Part shown: one piece after another, positions 1-6,639 of the stretch
Position numbering within the stretch: position 1 is the stretch's first letter
Layout: each line of letters begins with the position of its first letter
Assembly: GCA_030378005.1 (NCBI GenBank)
Contig: JAUCGF010000079.1
Coordinates: forward strand, 29,454-93,453
From: Desulfococcaceae bacterium HSG9
GTDB taxonomy: Bacteria; Desulfobacterota; Desulfobacteria; Desulfobacterales; JAUCGF01
Direction of reading: 5' to 3'
Length of the DNA stretch: 64,000 nucleotides
Translations under genes and position numbers: made by a program
The notes under the pieces: generated by a model
What the model was told of the DNA's origin: nothing
What the model saw: only the letters and a program-made list of their open reading frames with translations
Databases searched by the model: none

Positions 1-305
1 CCGGTTTCATAATCGCTGACAATCGTTCCCGGGGGGATGTCAATAGTCAGATCAGCGCCGCTTTTTCCGGTTTTATCTTTGCCTTTGCCGGGAGTGCCGT
101 TATCGGCTTTAAAAAAATGTTTGAACTGAAATTGATGCAACGTTCGTCTGGCGGGCGAGGCGTACAAAATAACATCTCCGCCTTTGCCGCCATTGCCGCC
201 GTCGGGCCCACCTAGAGGGATAGACCTTTCACGTCGAAAACTGACACACCCGGCCCCCCCGTGGCCGGATTGAATTTCAATTACGGCTTCATCAATAAAT
301 TTCAC
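1..305 (-). CDS. obgE: GTPase Obg/CgtA, N-terminal part (runs off the window)
   Basis: Obg is a ribosome-associated GTPase acting in 50S assembly. Only the glycine-rich Obg fold is inside the window: the translation begins [17 protein letters not shown] and continues with the repeated GG/GGxGG pattern typical of Obg, including [17 protein letters not shown]; the GTPase domain lies beyond base 1. The start is a GTG at 305-303 whose last two bases belong to the TGA stop of rpmA (304-302), so the two genes overlap and are probably translationally coupled. The rplU-rpmA-obgE order is a very common bacterial operon, which supports the call. Confidence 0.93.
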   Translation of the reverse strand, partial: MKFIDEAVIEIQSGHGGAGCVSFRRERSIPLGGPDGGNGGKGGDVILYASPARRTLHQFQFKHFFKADNGTPGKGKDKTGKSGADLTIDIPPGTIVSDYET

Positions 306-556
306 GCCGCATACACGCTCGCTTTTTTACGAGACCTGCCTAAGCGTTCATAAGCTACAACGCCGTCTATTTTGGCAAATAGCGTATAGTCTTTACCGAG
401 TCCGACGTTATTGCCCGGATGAATGCGGGTTCCCAACTGGCGCACCAAAATAGTGCCGGCGGTTACTGTTTGACCTGCATAGCGCTTTACTCCGCGCCGC
501 TGTCCGTTACTGTCGCGGCCGTTGCGTGAACTGCCGCCTGCTTTTTTATGTGACAT
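302..556 (-). CDS. rpmA: 50S ribosomal protein L27
   Basis: Ribosomal protein L27 sits near the peptidyl-transferase centre of the 50S subunit. The 84-residue product begins [20 protein letters not shown] and carries the family hallmarks [21 protein letters not shown] and [13 protein letters not shown] placed the start at 556, not at an upstream in-frame ATG (583), because a clear AAGGAGGAT ribosome-binding site lies just before 556 and the extra nine residues match nothing in L27. The tail is KKASVYAA. It is followed without a gap by obgE; the usual partner rplU is upstream but separated by a hicBA pair. Confidence 0.97.
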   Translation of the reverse strand: MSHKKAGGSSRNGRDSNGQRRGVKRYAGQTVTAGTILVRQLGTRIHPGNNVGLGKDYTLFAKIDGVVAYERLGRSRKKASVYAA

Positions 557-579
557 TTTTATCCTCCTTGTTAATTTTT

Positions 580-596
580 GCAAGCTTCAGCTTGCG
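580..596. repeat. short palindromic repeat fragment (GCAAGCTTCAGCTTGCG)
   Basis: A 17-base near-palindrome just upstream of rpmA. It resembles the inner half of the dispersed element seen complete near 2528 and 59667 (CGCAAGCTNAAGCTTGCACTCC), so it is probably a worn copy of that family. Confidence 0.45.
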
Positions 597-637
597 ATTT
601 CCACTATGAACAACCAAAATATGATCCTTTAGCATTG

Positions 638-871
638 TTATGCTAAATTATTCCATTCATAAGCGGAGAGAGAACGATCAATGATTGATTCTATTTCATT
701 AACCATCATTTTTAATTGGGGCACAGAAAATTCAGCGTTTGAAGGAATACTTAAACGATGATTTCCAAATACCATTAAATGATGGCGAGTTCCTGAATAC
801 GGCCCATCGAAACCGAGTTTCCGTAATCGTTTAATAAAAAGCCTGCGTTTACACGGCCGCCATTGTCTCAA
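638..871 (-). CDS. hicA: HicA-family mRNA interferase toxin
   Basis: Probable type II toxin of the HicA (YcfA) double-stranded-RNA-binding-fold family, which cleaves mRNA. The 77-residue product has the family pattern: a basic N-terminus, then GTRHHLMVF with the catalytic-type histidine, RLSIPSN, and a C-terminal helix (QLKMMVNEIESI). The frame contains no ATG near its beginning; the likely start is a TTG at 871-869, within the 3' end of the upstream gene, giving an overlap of about 23 bases. Tight overlap with the following antitoxin-like gene is typical of TA pairs, although here the antitoxin comes first. Family assignment is by motif only. Confidence 0.75.
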   Translation of the reverse strand: MRQWRPCKRRLFIKRLRKLGFDGPYSGTRHHLMVFGNHRLSIPSNAEFSVPQLKMMVNEIESIIDRSLSAYEWNNLA

Positions 872-1118
872 GAGTAGGTTCCTTATTCAAATCAAATCCA
901 TCAATAACAGGAAGTTGATGCCCTAACTTCAAACCAACGGATATCCAGTCTTCAAGTGCAGACTGTAATTTATTCTCACATTCATGCCGCGTTTTACCGA
1001 AAACAATTACTCCTTTACATCTGGGAATACGGCCATAAAAAGACCCATCATCCAATTTGTCGTATTCAGCATGAGATAAGGCTTTACAAATATATCCAGT
1101 GAGAATTGACTCAAACAT
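849..1118 (-). CDS. hicB: HicB-family antitoxin
   Basis: Probable antitoxin partner of the HicA-like gene it overlaps. The 89-residue product has the partial RNase-H-like HicB fold: YDKLDDGSFYGRIPRCKGV (strand-turn with the conserved DGSFxGxIP pattern), VFGKTRHECENKL, then a helix LEDWISVGLKLG and a strand ending in LPVIDGFDL. No C-terminal DNA-binding domain is visible, as in short HicB proteins. A good ribosome-binding site (GAAGGAG) precedes the ATG at 1118. The pair sits between rplU and rpmA, an otherwise tightly conserved operon, so it looks like an insertion. Confidence 0.78.
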   Translation of the reverse strand: MFESILTGYICKALSHAEYDKLDDGSFYGRIPRCKGVIVFGKTRHECENKLQSALEDWISVGLKLGHQLPVIDGFDLNKEPTLETMAAV

Positions 1119-1190
1119 TTTATCACTCCTTCAGTTTATAATCACTGACATAACAAATGGACGCTTCAAAGAGTTACAAACTCATTTTAT

Positions 1191-1217
1191 GTAGAATGAT
1201 TTGCAAAATCGTCCTAT
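1191..1217. repeat. imperfect palindrome between hicB and rplU
   Basis: GTAGAATGATTT, a three-base spacer region, and AAATCGTCCTAT form an imperfect inverted repeat with two G-T pairings. A closely similar palindrome (GTAAAACGATTT ... AAATCGTTCTAC) lies at 28734-28760, so this is a dispersed element and not a gene-specific operator. Confidence 0.5.
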
Positions 1218-1273
1218 AATTAAAAAAAATGTAAGCCGCTTTGGGCTATTTTGAAAGATGCCCACTTTTTTTG

Positions 1274-1627
1274 TTACGCATCTTCAACTTCGGCCGCTTC
1301 AGAAGATTCGGATGCTTTCGCACCGATACTGTCAATGCGAACCGCCGTATATCGCTGGCGATGTCCCTGTTTTCTGCGGTAGCGTTTACGCCTTTTATAT
1401 TTGAAAACGATGATTTTACGGTATTTGCCTTGTTCAATAATATGGCCTTTGACCGCAACATCTTCGAGAAGCGGTCTGCCGATATTTACGTTTTCCCCAT
1501 CAGCAAACATCAGCACCTTGTCAAAAATGATTTCATCGCCCACCTCGCCGGCAAGTTTTTCGACGCGTACAAATTCGCCTTCTTCTGTTCGGTATTGTTT
1601 TCCACCTGATCCTATTATCGCATACAT
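1274..1627 (-). CDS. rplU: 50S ribosomal protein L21
   Basis: L21 binds 23S rRNA in the 50S subunit. The 117-residue product starts MYAIIGSGGKQYRTEEGE, contains the family segments LAGEVGDEIIFDKVLMF and KIIVFKYKRRKRYRRKQGHR, and ends with an acidic tail. Length is slightly above the usual 100-105 residues because of that tail (SIGAKASESSEAAEVEDA). An AAGGAGCG ribosome-binding site precedes the ATG at 1627 and a near-consensus promoter lies about 60 bases upstream. It is the first gene of the rplU-(hicBA)-rpmA-obgE run. Confidence 0.97.
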   Translation of the reverse strand: MYAIIGSGGKQYRTEEGEFVRVEKLAGEVGDEIIFDKVLMFADGENVNIGRPLLEDVAVKGHIIEQGKYRKIIVFKYKRRKRYRRKQGHRQRYTAVRIDSIGAKASESSEAAEVEDA

Positions 1628-1691
1628 TTGAAATCGCTCCTTATTCCTTCATTTAATATAATTACACACTTTCAGAATATATAAACTTACA

Positions 1692-1719
1692 ATTATACTT
1701 GAAAATTTTATTATGTCAA
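1692..1719 (-). promoter_or_regulatory. sigma-70 promoter for rplU
   Basis: Read on the minus strand: a perfect TTGACA (-35, bases 1719-1714), a 16-base spacer and a perfect TATAAT (-10, bases 1697-1692). Transcription would start near 1685, leaving a leader of about 58 bases before rplU. Confidence 0.8.
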
Positions 1720-2409
1720 GAATTTTGCATCAACTCTTAGAAAAAAATTCGTTTTTACTAAATCCAATTTTGGTTTTTCCAAAATATAGGAGTGCTGACT
1801 TCAGTTTGCGTATTCCATCGGGAAAAACCAAAATCGGAATACTATTGTTCCAACACTCTTGCATTGAAAACAGAAACCATCATGTCTGTGACGTATCAAT
1901 CAATGAAAGAAGACAAATCCCGAATTATAACCGTCCCTCATCTTTGCAAAATTAAGAAGTTTTGCCATCAATATTTTGAGAAAGAACAATTTTAGAAATA
2001 TCAGTATAGAACTTTTTTACAACTGCATGAACTTTAAAAATGTCCTTAATCATGTAGGAGTTAGGCAGAACTGAACAGCCCTGATGAAAATGTAGTGTTT
2101 CAGTATTCATGAACTTATTGTTTCCCGCCAGAATGACTGTTCGAAAATATGACAAACACTTAGGCTTCTTTCTGAACAGACCACCTGAATAAACCAAACC
2201 GCAATTGTTCAATATTCAAACGCCTGACGGCTTTTTTTAGTTCTTTCCTAATCTTTTGGGATGTGATGTCAACGCCCCATCCAATTACAGATTATTTATT
2301 TTTAACTTATTGATTTAATGATTTAATGATTTTATTTAATGATATTTTTTTCGCTGAAAACAGAATACGTATGATAAAATGATTTTATTTATTGATTTTA
2401 TTTATAGGG
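1720..2409. other. long AT-rich intergenic region between divergent rplU and aco-like operons
   Basis: About 690 bases with no convincing gene. It contains a 14-base perfect inverted repeat (1767-1780 and 1821-1834, GGAAAAACCAAAAT on the second arm), enclosing half a copy of the dispersed GGAGTGC element. The part from about 2290 to 2405 is very AT-rich, with repeated ATTTAATGATTT-like strings, plausibly the upstream activator or IHF region of the sigma-54-like promoter at 2410. Confidence 0.4.
1788..1810. repeat. half copy of dispersed GGAGTGC...TTCAGTTTGCG element
   Basis: AGGAGTGCTGACTTCAGTTTG plus CG matches the left arm of elements at 56194 and 59667 with two differences. The right arm is missing here. 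Confidence 0.55.
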
Positions 2410-2425
2410 TGGCATACATTTTGCC
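2410..2425 (+). promoter_or_regulatory. sigma-54-type (-24/-12) promoter for the aco-like operon
   Basis: TGGCATACATTTTGCC matches the sigma-54 consensus TGGCACGN4TTGCW at the key positions, with GG and GC exactly twelve bases apart. Acetoin dehydrogenase operons are classically sigma-54 dependent and activated by AcoR, so the site fits the genes downstream. Transcription would begin near 2436, about 230 bases before the E2 start. No AcoR-like activator gene is in the window. Confidence 0.6.
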
Positions 2426-2527
2426 TAAATTAAGCGTACACGATGCTCATAGTGATATTATCAATAGTTCGGTAAAAAATTTAATAATTTAAATAGGTTA
2501 TAAAAACTAAATTGTAAAGCCTTTTTC

Positions 2528-2581
2528 GGAGTGCAATTTTCAGCTTGCCTGGCCATATATATAAGCTAAAACTCGCACTCC
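2528..2581. repeat. complete dispersed inverted-repeat element in the operon leader
   Basis: Two 19-base arms, GGAGTGCAATTTTCAGCTT (2528-2546) and AAGCTAAAACTCGCACTCC (2563-2581), pair imperfectly around a 16-base AT-rich loop. It belongs to the same family as 1788, 56194 and 59667. Because it lies in the leader of the E2 mRNA, it would fold into a hairpin in the transcript. Confidence 0.65.
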
Positions 2582-2667
2582 TCTACTGAATGGGTAAGTA
2601 ATGCCGACTGAGGAATGCATAAACATGTCATTTTTTGTTTTATGCAATTAGAAAGGAGGACTGGAGA

Positions 2668-3999
2668 TTGAGTGTTAACGTAACGATGCCGAAATTGGGC
2701 ATGACGATGAAAGAGGGTAAAGTTTCGAAGTGGTATAAAAATGAAGGTGATTCCGTTGAAAAAGGAGAAAATTTATTTGAAGTTGAAACGGAAAAAATTA
2801 CAAATAAGGTAGAATCACCGGAAACCGGGATTCTGTTTCAAATTGTGGTTCCAGAGGGCGCAACCGTACCGGTGAGGACAATATTAGCCGTTATTGCGCA
2901 GGCTGGAGAGCAACCTGAACGCATTGAAGGTATTCAAGCCGGCGAAACAGTTGAAATGAAAGCCGATTCGGGAAAATCCCAAACTTCTGAAACTGAAGCC
3001 GGACCGGCGCAAAAGAAGCGTATATTGTCAACCCCATCCGCTCGTCGCGTGGCCAAAGAATTGGGTGTTGATTTAGCATCAGTGCCTGGCACGGGCCCTA
3101 ATGGAAAAATAAAAGAGGGAGATGTACTCAAATTCCATGAACAAGGGCCGCCCGCCCCTAAAATCACTCCCTTAGCCGCTGAAATCGCCAAACAAGAGGA
3201 CCTGGATATATCTGAAATCACTGGAACCGGGGAAAATGGCAAAATCACCAAGCAAGATGTCGAGCGCGCTCTTGCGGCGGCAAAAGTTGTTCCGGAAGAG
3301 GAGCCTTCCCAAGTCAAAGCGATTCCCTTTGAAGGATTGCGTAAAGTGATCGCTGACAATATGTATGCCAGCTTACAAAACACAGCCCAACTCACTGCTT
3401 TCACCGAGGCGGATGTCACGGAAATGGTGCGTTTCAAAGACCTTGTGAGGGAAGAATACAAAAGAGATGATTCTGTAAAAATTTCGTATAATGACATTAT
3501 TATCATGGCTGCCACGCGTGCATTGATGCGGCATCCGATTATGAATTCTACCTTGATCGGTGAAGAGATTTTGCTGCATGACACCGTTCATTTGGGTATT
3601 GCGGTGGCTTTGTCCGAAGGGCTGATTGTGCCGAAATTGCGCAATGCCGAGAAGAAAAATTTATTGCAAATCGCCAAAGAGGTAAGGGAGCTGGCGCAAA
3701 AGGCGCGTGAGGGTACCTTGTGCATTGAAGAAGTCACTGACGGCACTTTTACTATCAGTAATGTCAGCATGCTCGGTGTGGATGGATTCACGCCGGTGCT
3801 CAACCCGCCGGAAACCGGAATTCTGGGCGTGGGTCGTGTTGTAGAAAAGCCGGCCGTATTCGAGGGAGAGATCGCCATTCGTCATCTGATGACTCTGAGT
3901 CTGACGTTTGACCACAGAGTTGTTGATGGCGCTCCGGCCATGACTTTCCTCAAGACCTTGGCACGCTACCTGGAGCATCCGATGCTGCTTTTAACCTGA
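2668..3999 (+). CDS. acoC: dihydrolipoamide acetyltransferase (E2) of an acetoin/pyruvate dehydrogenase complex
   Basis: E2 carries acyl groups on a lipoyl arm and transfers them to CoA, forming the core of the complex. The roughly 443-residue protein has an N-terminal lipoyl domain with the lipoylated lysine at about residue 43 (VETEKITNKV). Two successive E3/E1-binding motifs follow (about 121-157, TPSARRVAKELGV; about 163-202, PLAAEIAKQEDLDI), then the catalytic domain ending with the active-site signature FDHRVVDGAPA. I chose the TTG at 2668 because AAAGGAGG lies eight bases upstream; that ribosome-binding site would be inside the gene if the ATG at 2635 were used. Two binding domains is more than the single one usual in bacterial E2. 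First gene of the operon. Confidence 0.9.
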   Translation: MSVNVTMPKLGMTMKEGKVSKWYKNEGDSVEKGENLFEVETEKITNKVESPETGILFQIVVPEGATVPVRTILAVIAQAGEQPERIEGIQAGETVEMKADSGKSQTSETEAGPAQKKRILSTPSARRVAKELGVDLASVPGTGPNGKIKEGDVLKFHEQGPPAPKITPLAAEIAKQEDLDISEITGTGENGKITKQDVERALAAAKVVPEEEPSQVKAIPFEGLRKVIADNMYASLQNTAQLTAFTEADVTEMVRFKDLVREEYKRDDSVKISYNDIIIMAATRALMRHPIMNSTLIGEEILLHDTVHLGIAVALSEGLIVPKLRNAEKKNLLQIAKEVRELAQKAREGTLCIEEVTDGTFTISNVSMLGVDGFTPVLNPPETGILGVGRVVEKPAVFEGEIAIRHLMTLSLTFDHRVVDGAPAMTFLKTLARYLEHPMLLLT

Positions 4000-4110
4000 C
4001 AGTTTAAAAATCGGGTTTCTTGATCATTGGGCTAATCTTATCGCTTGGCCCGCGGATTTTCTTTGTTTCAGAAACCCGATTCTTTATCCCACAAAGAGAG
4101 AGGTATTAAG

Positions 4111-5481
4111 ATGTATGATGTAACAGTAATCGGCGGCGGTTCCGGTGGCTATGCGGCCGCTATTCGCGCTGCCCAATCAGGTGCCAATGTTGTGCTGGCC
4201 GAATGTGCTGAAACAGGCGGAACGTGTGTAAACCGGGGATGCATTCCCAGCAAGGTTTGGCTAAGAGCGGCTGATTTGCTTGAACGCCTTAAAACAGGAA
4301 AAGAATTCGGTATCAATGCGTCAGTGAAAGAGGTTGATTTCAAGACCATTGTAGAAAGAAAAAACGGCGTATCGGCTGAAATTCGTATGGGCATGGAAGC
4401 GCTCCTACAAAACAATGGTGTCGAAATTATCAAAGGACGCGCTGTTCTAAAAAGTCCACAACTGGTTGATGTTGACAGTCGTACCATTGAAACGAAAAGA
4501 ATCATCATCGCCACGGGCAGTTCTTTATCCGCTCCGGAAATACCGGGATTGAAAAAAGCCGCCATGACCACGGACGAGGTGTTGGAAATGACGACCGCGC
4601 CCAAGTCAATACTGGTATGCGGAGCCGGTTATATCGAAATTGAGATGGCTTCTTTGCTGAATACATTCGGCTGTAAAGTTATTATCGCAGCCGAATCCGC
4701 CAGGATTTTACCCAAAGAAGATTCAGATACCAGCCAAAGAATCGCCCAAGTGTTAAGGGAAAAAGGGGTCGAAATTATTCCACGCGCATCTCTTGAGTCT
4801 GTAGAAACGGATGAAACAGGAACCACTTGCAAGCTTTCAGGCCCTAAGGAGCGTCGTGTCAATGTCGAAAAAGTCCTGGTTTCAAAAAGAGTGCCGAATA
4901 CTTCCGATCTGGGTTTGAAAAAGATCGGCCTAAAATTAAATGAAGACAATGGCGTTTGGGTAAACGATCTGCTGGAAAGCTCAGTTCAAGGAATTTATAC
5001 CATCGGGGATGCGACCGACGGATGGATGCTCAGTCATGTCGCATCGTCCATGGCCGTTTTTGCAGCGGAAAATGCTATGGGAGCAAAGAACCGTTATCCT
5101 TCCAATCTTATTCCCAGATGTTTATGGACGCAACCTGAGATGGGCGCGGTAGGACTTTCGGAAGAAGACGCCGAAAAGCAAGGTTATGATGTGGAAACAG
5201 GCGTTTTTCCATACTCAATCAACGGGCTGGCAATGGTTCGCAACCAAGTCGATGGGGCAGTTAAAATTGTTTCAGACGACCGTTATGGCGAAATCCTCGG
5301 CGTGCATATTGTGGGTTCCAATGCCACCGAAATTATCGGCGAAGCAGTTTTGGCTATGCAGTTGGAATCCACGGTTCAGGAACTGGCCCGTAGTATCCGG
5401 GTTCATCCCACCTTCTCGGAGGCGGTTGTGGACGCGGCTCGGGATGCTAAAAACTGGGCTTTGTATTTGCCGCGGAGTTAA
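4111..5481 (+). CDS. lpdA: dihydrolipoyl dehydrogenase (E3)
   Basis: FAD- and NAD-dependent flavoprotein that reoxidises the dihydrolipoyl arm of E2. The 456-residue product shows the FAD-binding GGGSGGYAAA at residues 8-17, the redox disulfide GGTCVNRGCIPSK (Cys39, Cys44), a second nucleotide-binding GAGYIEIEMASLL, a TIGDATDG FAD motif, and the C-terminal HPTFSEAV with the catalytic His-Glu dyad. The ATG at 4111 follows GAGAGAGG and begins directly with the FAD fold. The gene ends ALYLPRS; a diverged copy of this 3' end recurs at about 6605-6637 before lipBA. Confidence 0.94.
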   Translation: MYDVTVIGGGSGGYAAAIRAAQSGANVVLAECAETGGTCVNRGCIPSKVWLRAADLLERLKTGKEFGINASVKEVDFKTIVERKNGVSAEIRMGMEALLQNNGVEIIKGRAVLKSPQLVDVDSRTIETKRIIIATGSSLSAPEIPGLKKAAMTTDEVLEMTTAPKSILVCGAGYIEIEMASLLNTFGCKVIIAAESARILPKEDSDTSQRIAQVLREKGVEIIPRASLESVETDETGTTCKLSGPKERRVNVEKVLVSKRVPNTSDLGLKKIGLKLNEDNGVWVNDLLESSVQGIYTIGDATDGWMLSHVASSMAVFAAENAMGAKNRYPSNLIPRCLWTQPEMGAVGLSEEDAEKQGYDVETGVFPYSINGLAMVRNQVDGAVKIVSDDRYGEILGVHIVGSNATEIIGEAVLAMQLESTVQELARSIRVHPTFSEAVVDAARDAKNWALYLPRS

Positions 5482-5491
5482 AAAAATGAAA
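5461..5491 (+). repeat. direct repeat, copy 1: 3' end of the E3 gene
   Basis: This stretch (encoding ALYLPR then stop, then AAAAAATGAAA) matches bases 6609-6639 at 26 of about 30 positions. The differences fall mostly at third codon positions of the E3 reading. The two copies bracket the DUF5678/retropepsin pair. Confidence 0.7.
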
Positions 5492-5539
5492 CACAGCAAA
5501 ACTTTTAGCATGAACTAAACCGGATAAGGAAACAGAAAA

Positions 5540-6118
5540 ATGACCAAGCTTCTTAAAAAAGTAATAAATAAAATCAGGATGTTACCTAACGCTGACCAAG
5601 ATGCTATGGCCACTCTGATATTAGAAAAATTCCTTGATAAACAACAATGGGACACGGCATTCATCCACTCACAGGAGAAGCGGGGCCAACCGGCAGAAAA
5701 GGCTTGCGGAGATAATCATCCTGAAATTCTGGACATATCAGAACACGCGGATTGGAACGCCACAGTCGAAAATGCGGAAAGGATTTCCAATCATATAAAG
5801 AAACTGATTGAAAGCAGCCGTGTCCAGGAGGCTCGCAAAATTGTGTCAGCGATCCGGCCCGGAGTTTCCGCAAAACTGGACTACTGGAAAAAAGTGCTAA
5901 CCGAACCCGTAGCCAAAGTAGGAGAGCCGGGAACCGGCGGAGATATGAGGAAAGATATATTGTGGTTTGAAAAGAACGCTGACAACTATAAAGGCAAATG
6001 GGTTGCTTTGAAAAACGGTGTTTTGCTTGGCAGCCATAAAAGCCGTGCCGAGTTGCGACACAATTTGAAACAATCCGGTAAGCTTGCCCGGTCTTTGTTC
6101 ATACGAGTTGAAAATTAA
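5540..6118 (+). CDS. DUF5678-type protein, partner of the retropepsin-like gene
   Basis: Function unknown. The 192-residue product has a helical, charged N-terminal two thirds. Its C-terminal domain reads NYKGKWVALKNGVLLGSHKS followed by RAELRHNLKQ and ends FIRVEN, the DUF5678 pattern. There is no signal peptide or membrane segment. A ribosome-binding site (AAGGAAA) precedes the ATG. The next gene, a retropepsin-like aspartyl protease, starts seven bases after this one stops; such short DUF5678-type genes beside retropepsin-like genes recur in bacterial genomes, but I know of no demonstrated function. The pair lies between E3 and lipBA and seems foreign to the operon. Confidence 0.6.
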   Translation: MTKLLKKVINKIRMLPNADQDAMATLILEKFLDKQQWDTAFIHSQEKRGQPAEKACGDNHPEILDISEHADWNATVENAERISNHIKKLIESSRVQEARKIVSAIRPGVSAKLDYWKKVLTEPVAKVGEPGTGGDMRKDILWFEKNADNYKGKWVALKNGVLLGSHKSRAELRHNLKQSGKLARSLFIRVEN

Positions 6119-6124
6119 AGAATC

Positions 6125-6598
6125 ATGGAACAGTTATTCAAGCGGACAGAGAGAAATAAGAGGGCATGGAGTACGGGAAGCGCATTTTTTTGGATTAGCC
6201 ATAGGATAGGTCTATGGCCGGCTACTGTAGCAGTCCGATGCCAAACCGAGCGTTTGGAATCAGAAATCGCATTATTAGACACAGGTGCGGAATGGTCGGT
6301 AATCGGCGGAGAGACCGCAATACTTCTTGAGGAACAATTGGGTTCACCCATAGAATCATCCCGCATGAGTACACGTTTGGGCTTAATTGATGGTTTTCTG
6401 CATCATGTAAACATCACCTTGCTGGCGGGACAAAATTCCGGTGATAATCTTACTGTTGAAAGTACCGTGTTTGTTTCAGAAGAGTGGGAAGGACCGTTAG
6501 TTCTCGGATACCGAGGTTTTTTAGAGAAGATACGTTTTGCACTTGATCCGGGGGTGGTTCCCGGAGAGCAAATTTTTTATTTCGGCCTGGCTGAATAA
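6125..6598 (+). CDS. retropepsin-like aspartyl protease
   Basis: Putative single-domain aspartyl protease of the retropepsin clan, which would act as a dimer. The 157-residue product has the catalytic motif ALLDTGAEWSVIGG with Asp52-Thr-Gly-Ala, an intermediate GLIDGFLHHVNITLLAG strand pair, and LVLGYRGFLEKIRFALDPG, corresponding to the hydrophobic-hydrophobic-glycine motif before the C-terminal strand. No signal sequence is apparent, so a cytoplasmic role is likely. It is paired with the DUF5678 gene upstream. Its stop codon (TAATG) touches an ATG of the next frame, although I prefer a later start for lipBA. The substrate is unknown. Confidence 0.7.
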   Translation: MEQLFKRTERNKRAWSTGSAFFWISHRIGLWPATVAVRCQTERLESEIALLDTGAEWSVIGGETAILLEEQLGSPIESSRMSTRLGLIDGFLHHVNITLLAGQNSGDNLTVESTVFVSEEWEGPLVLGYRGFLEKIRFALDPGVVPGEQIFYFGLAE

Positions 6599-6608
6599 TG
6601 ACCCTGCC

Positions 6609-6639
6609 CTGTATTTACCGCGAAGATAAAAAAATGAAA
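6609..6639 (+). repeat. direct repeat, copy 2: relic of an E3 gene 3' end before lipBA
   Basis: In one frame this sequence still reads ALYLPRR then TAA, matching the last residues of E3 (ALYLPRS), followed by the same AAAAAATGAAA. It appears to be the original or a homologous E3-lipB junction displaced by insertion of the preceding two genes. Confidence 0.65.

Noticed and set aside
1713..2212. Several open frames of 60-86 codons in the 1.7-2.2 kb gap
   Set aside because: They overlap each other on both strands, lack ribosome-binding sites and resemble no family; the DNA contains repeats and AT-rich sequence.
2221..2240. GCCTGACGGC followed by a T-run as a terminator
   Set aside because: The stem is only three to four bases; too weak to call.
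2635..2667. Upstream ATG (2635) as the start of the E2 gene
   Set aside because: It would place the AAAGGAGG ribosome-binding site inside the coding sequence and add residues foreign to lipoyl domains.
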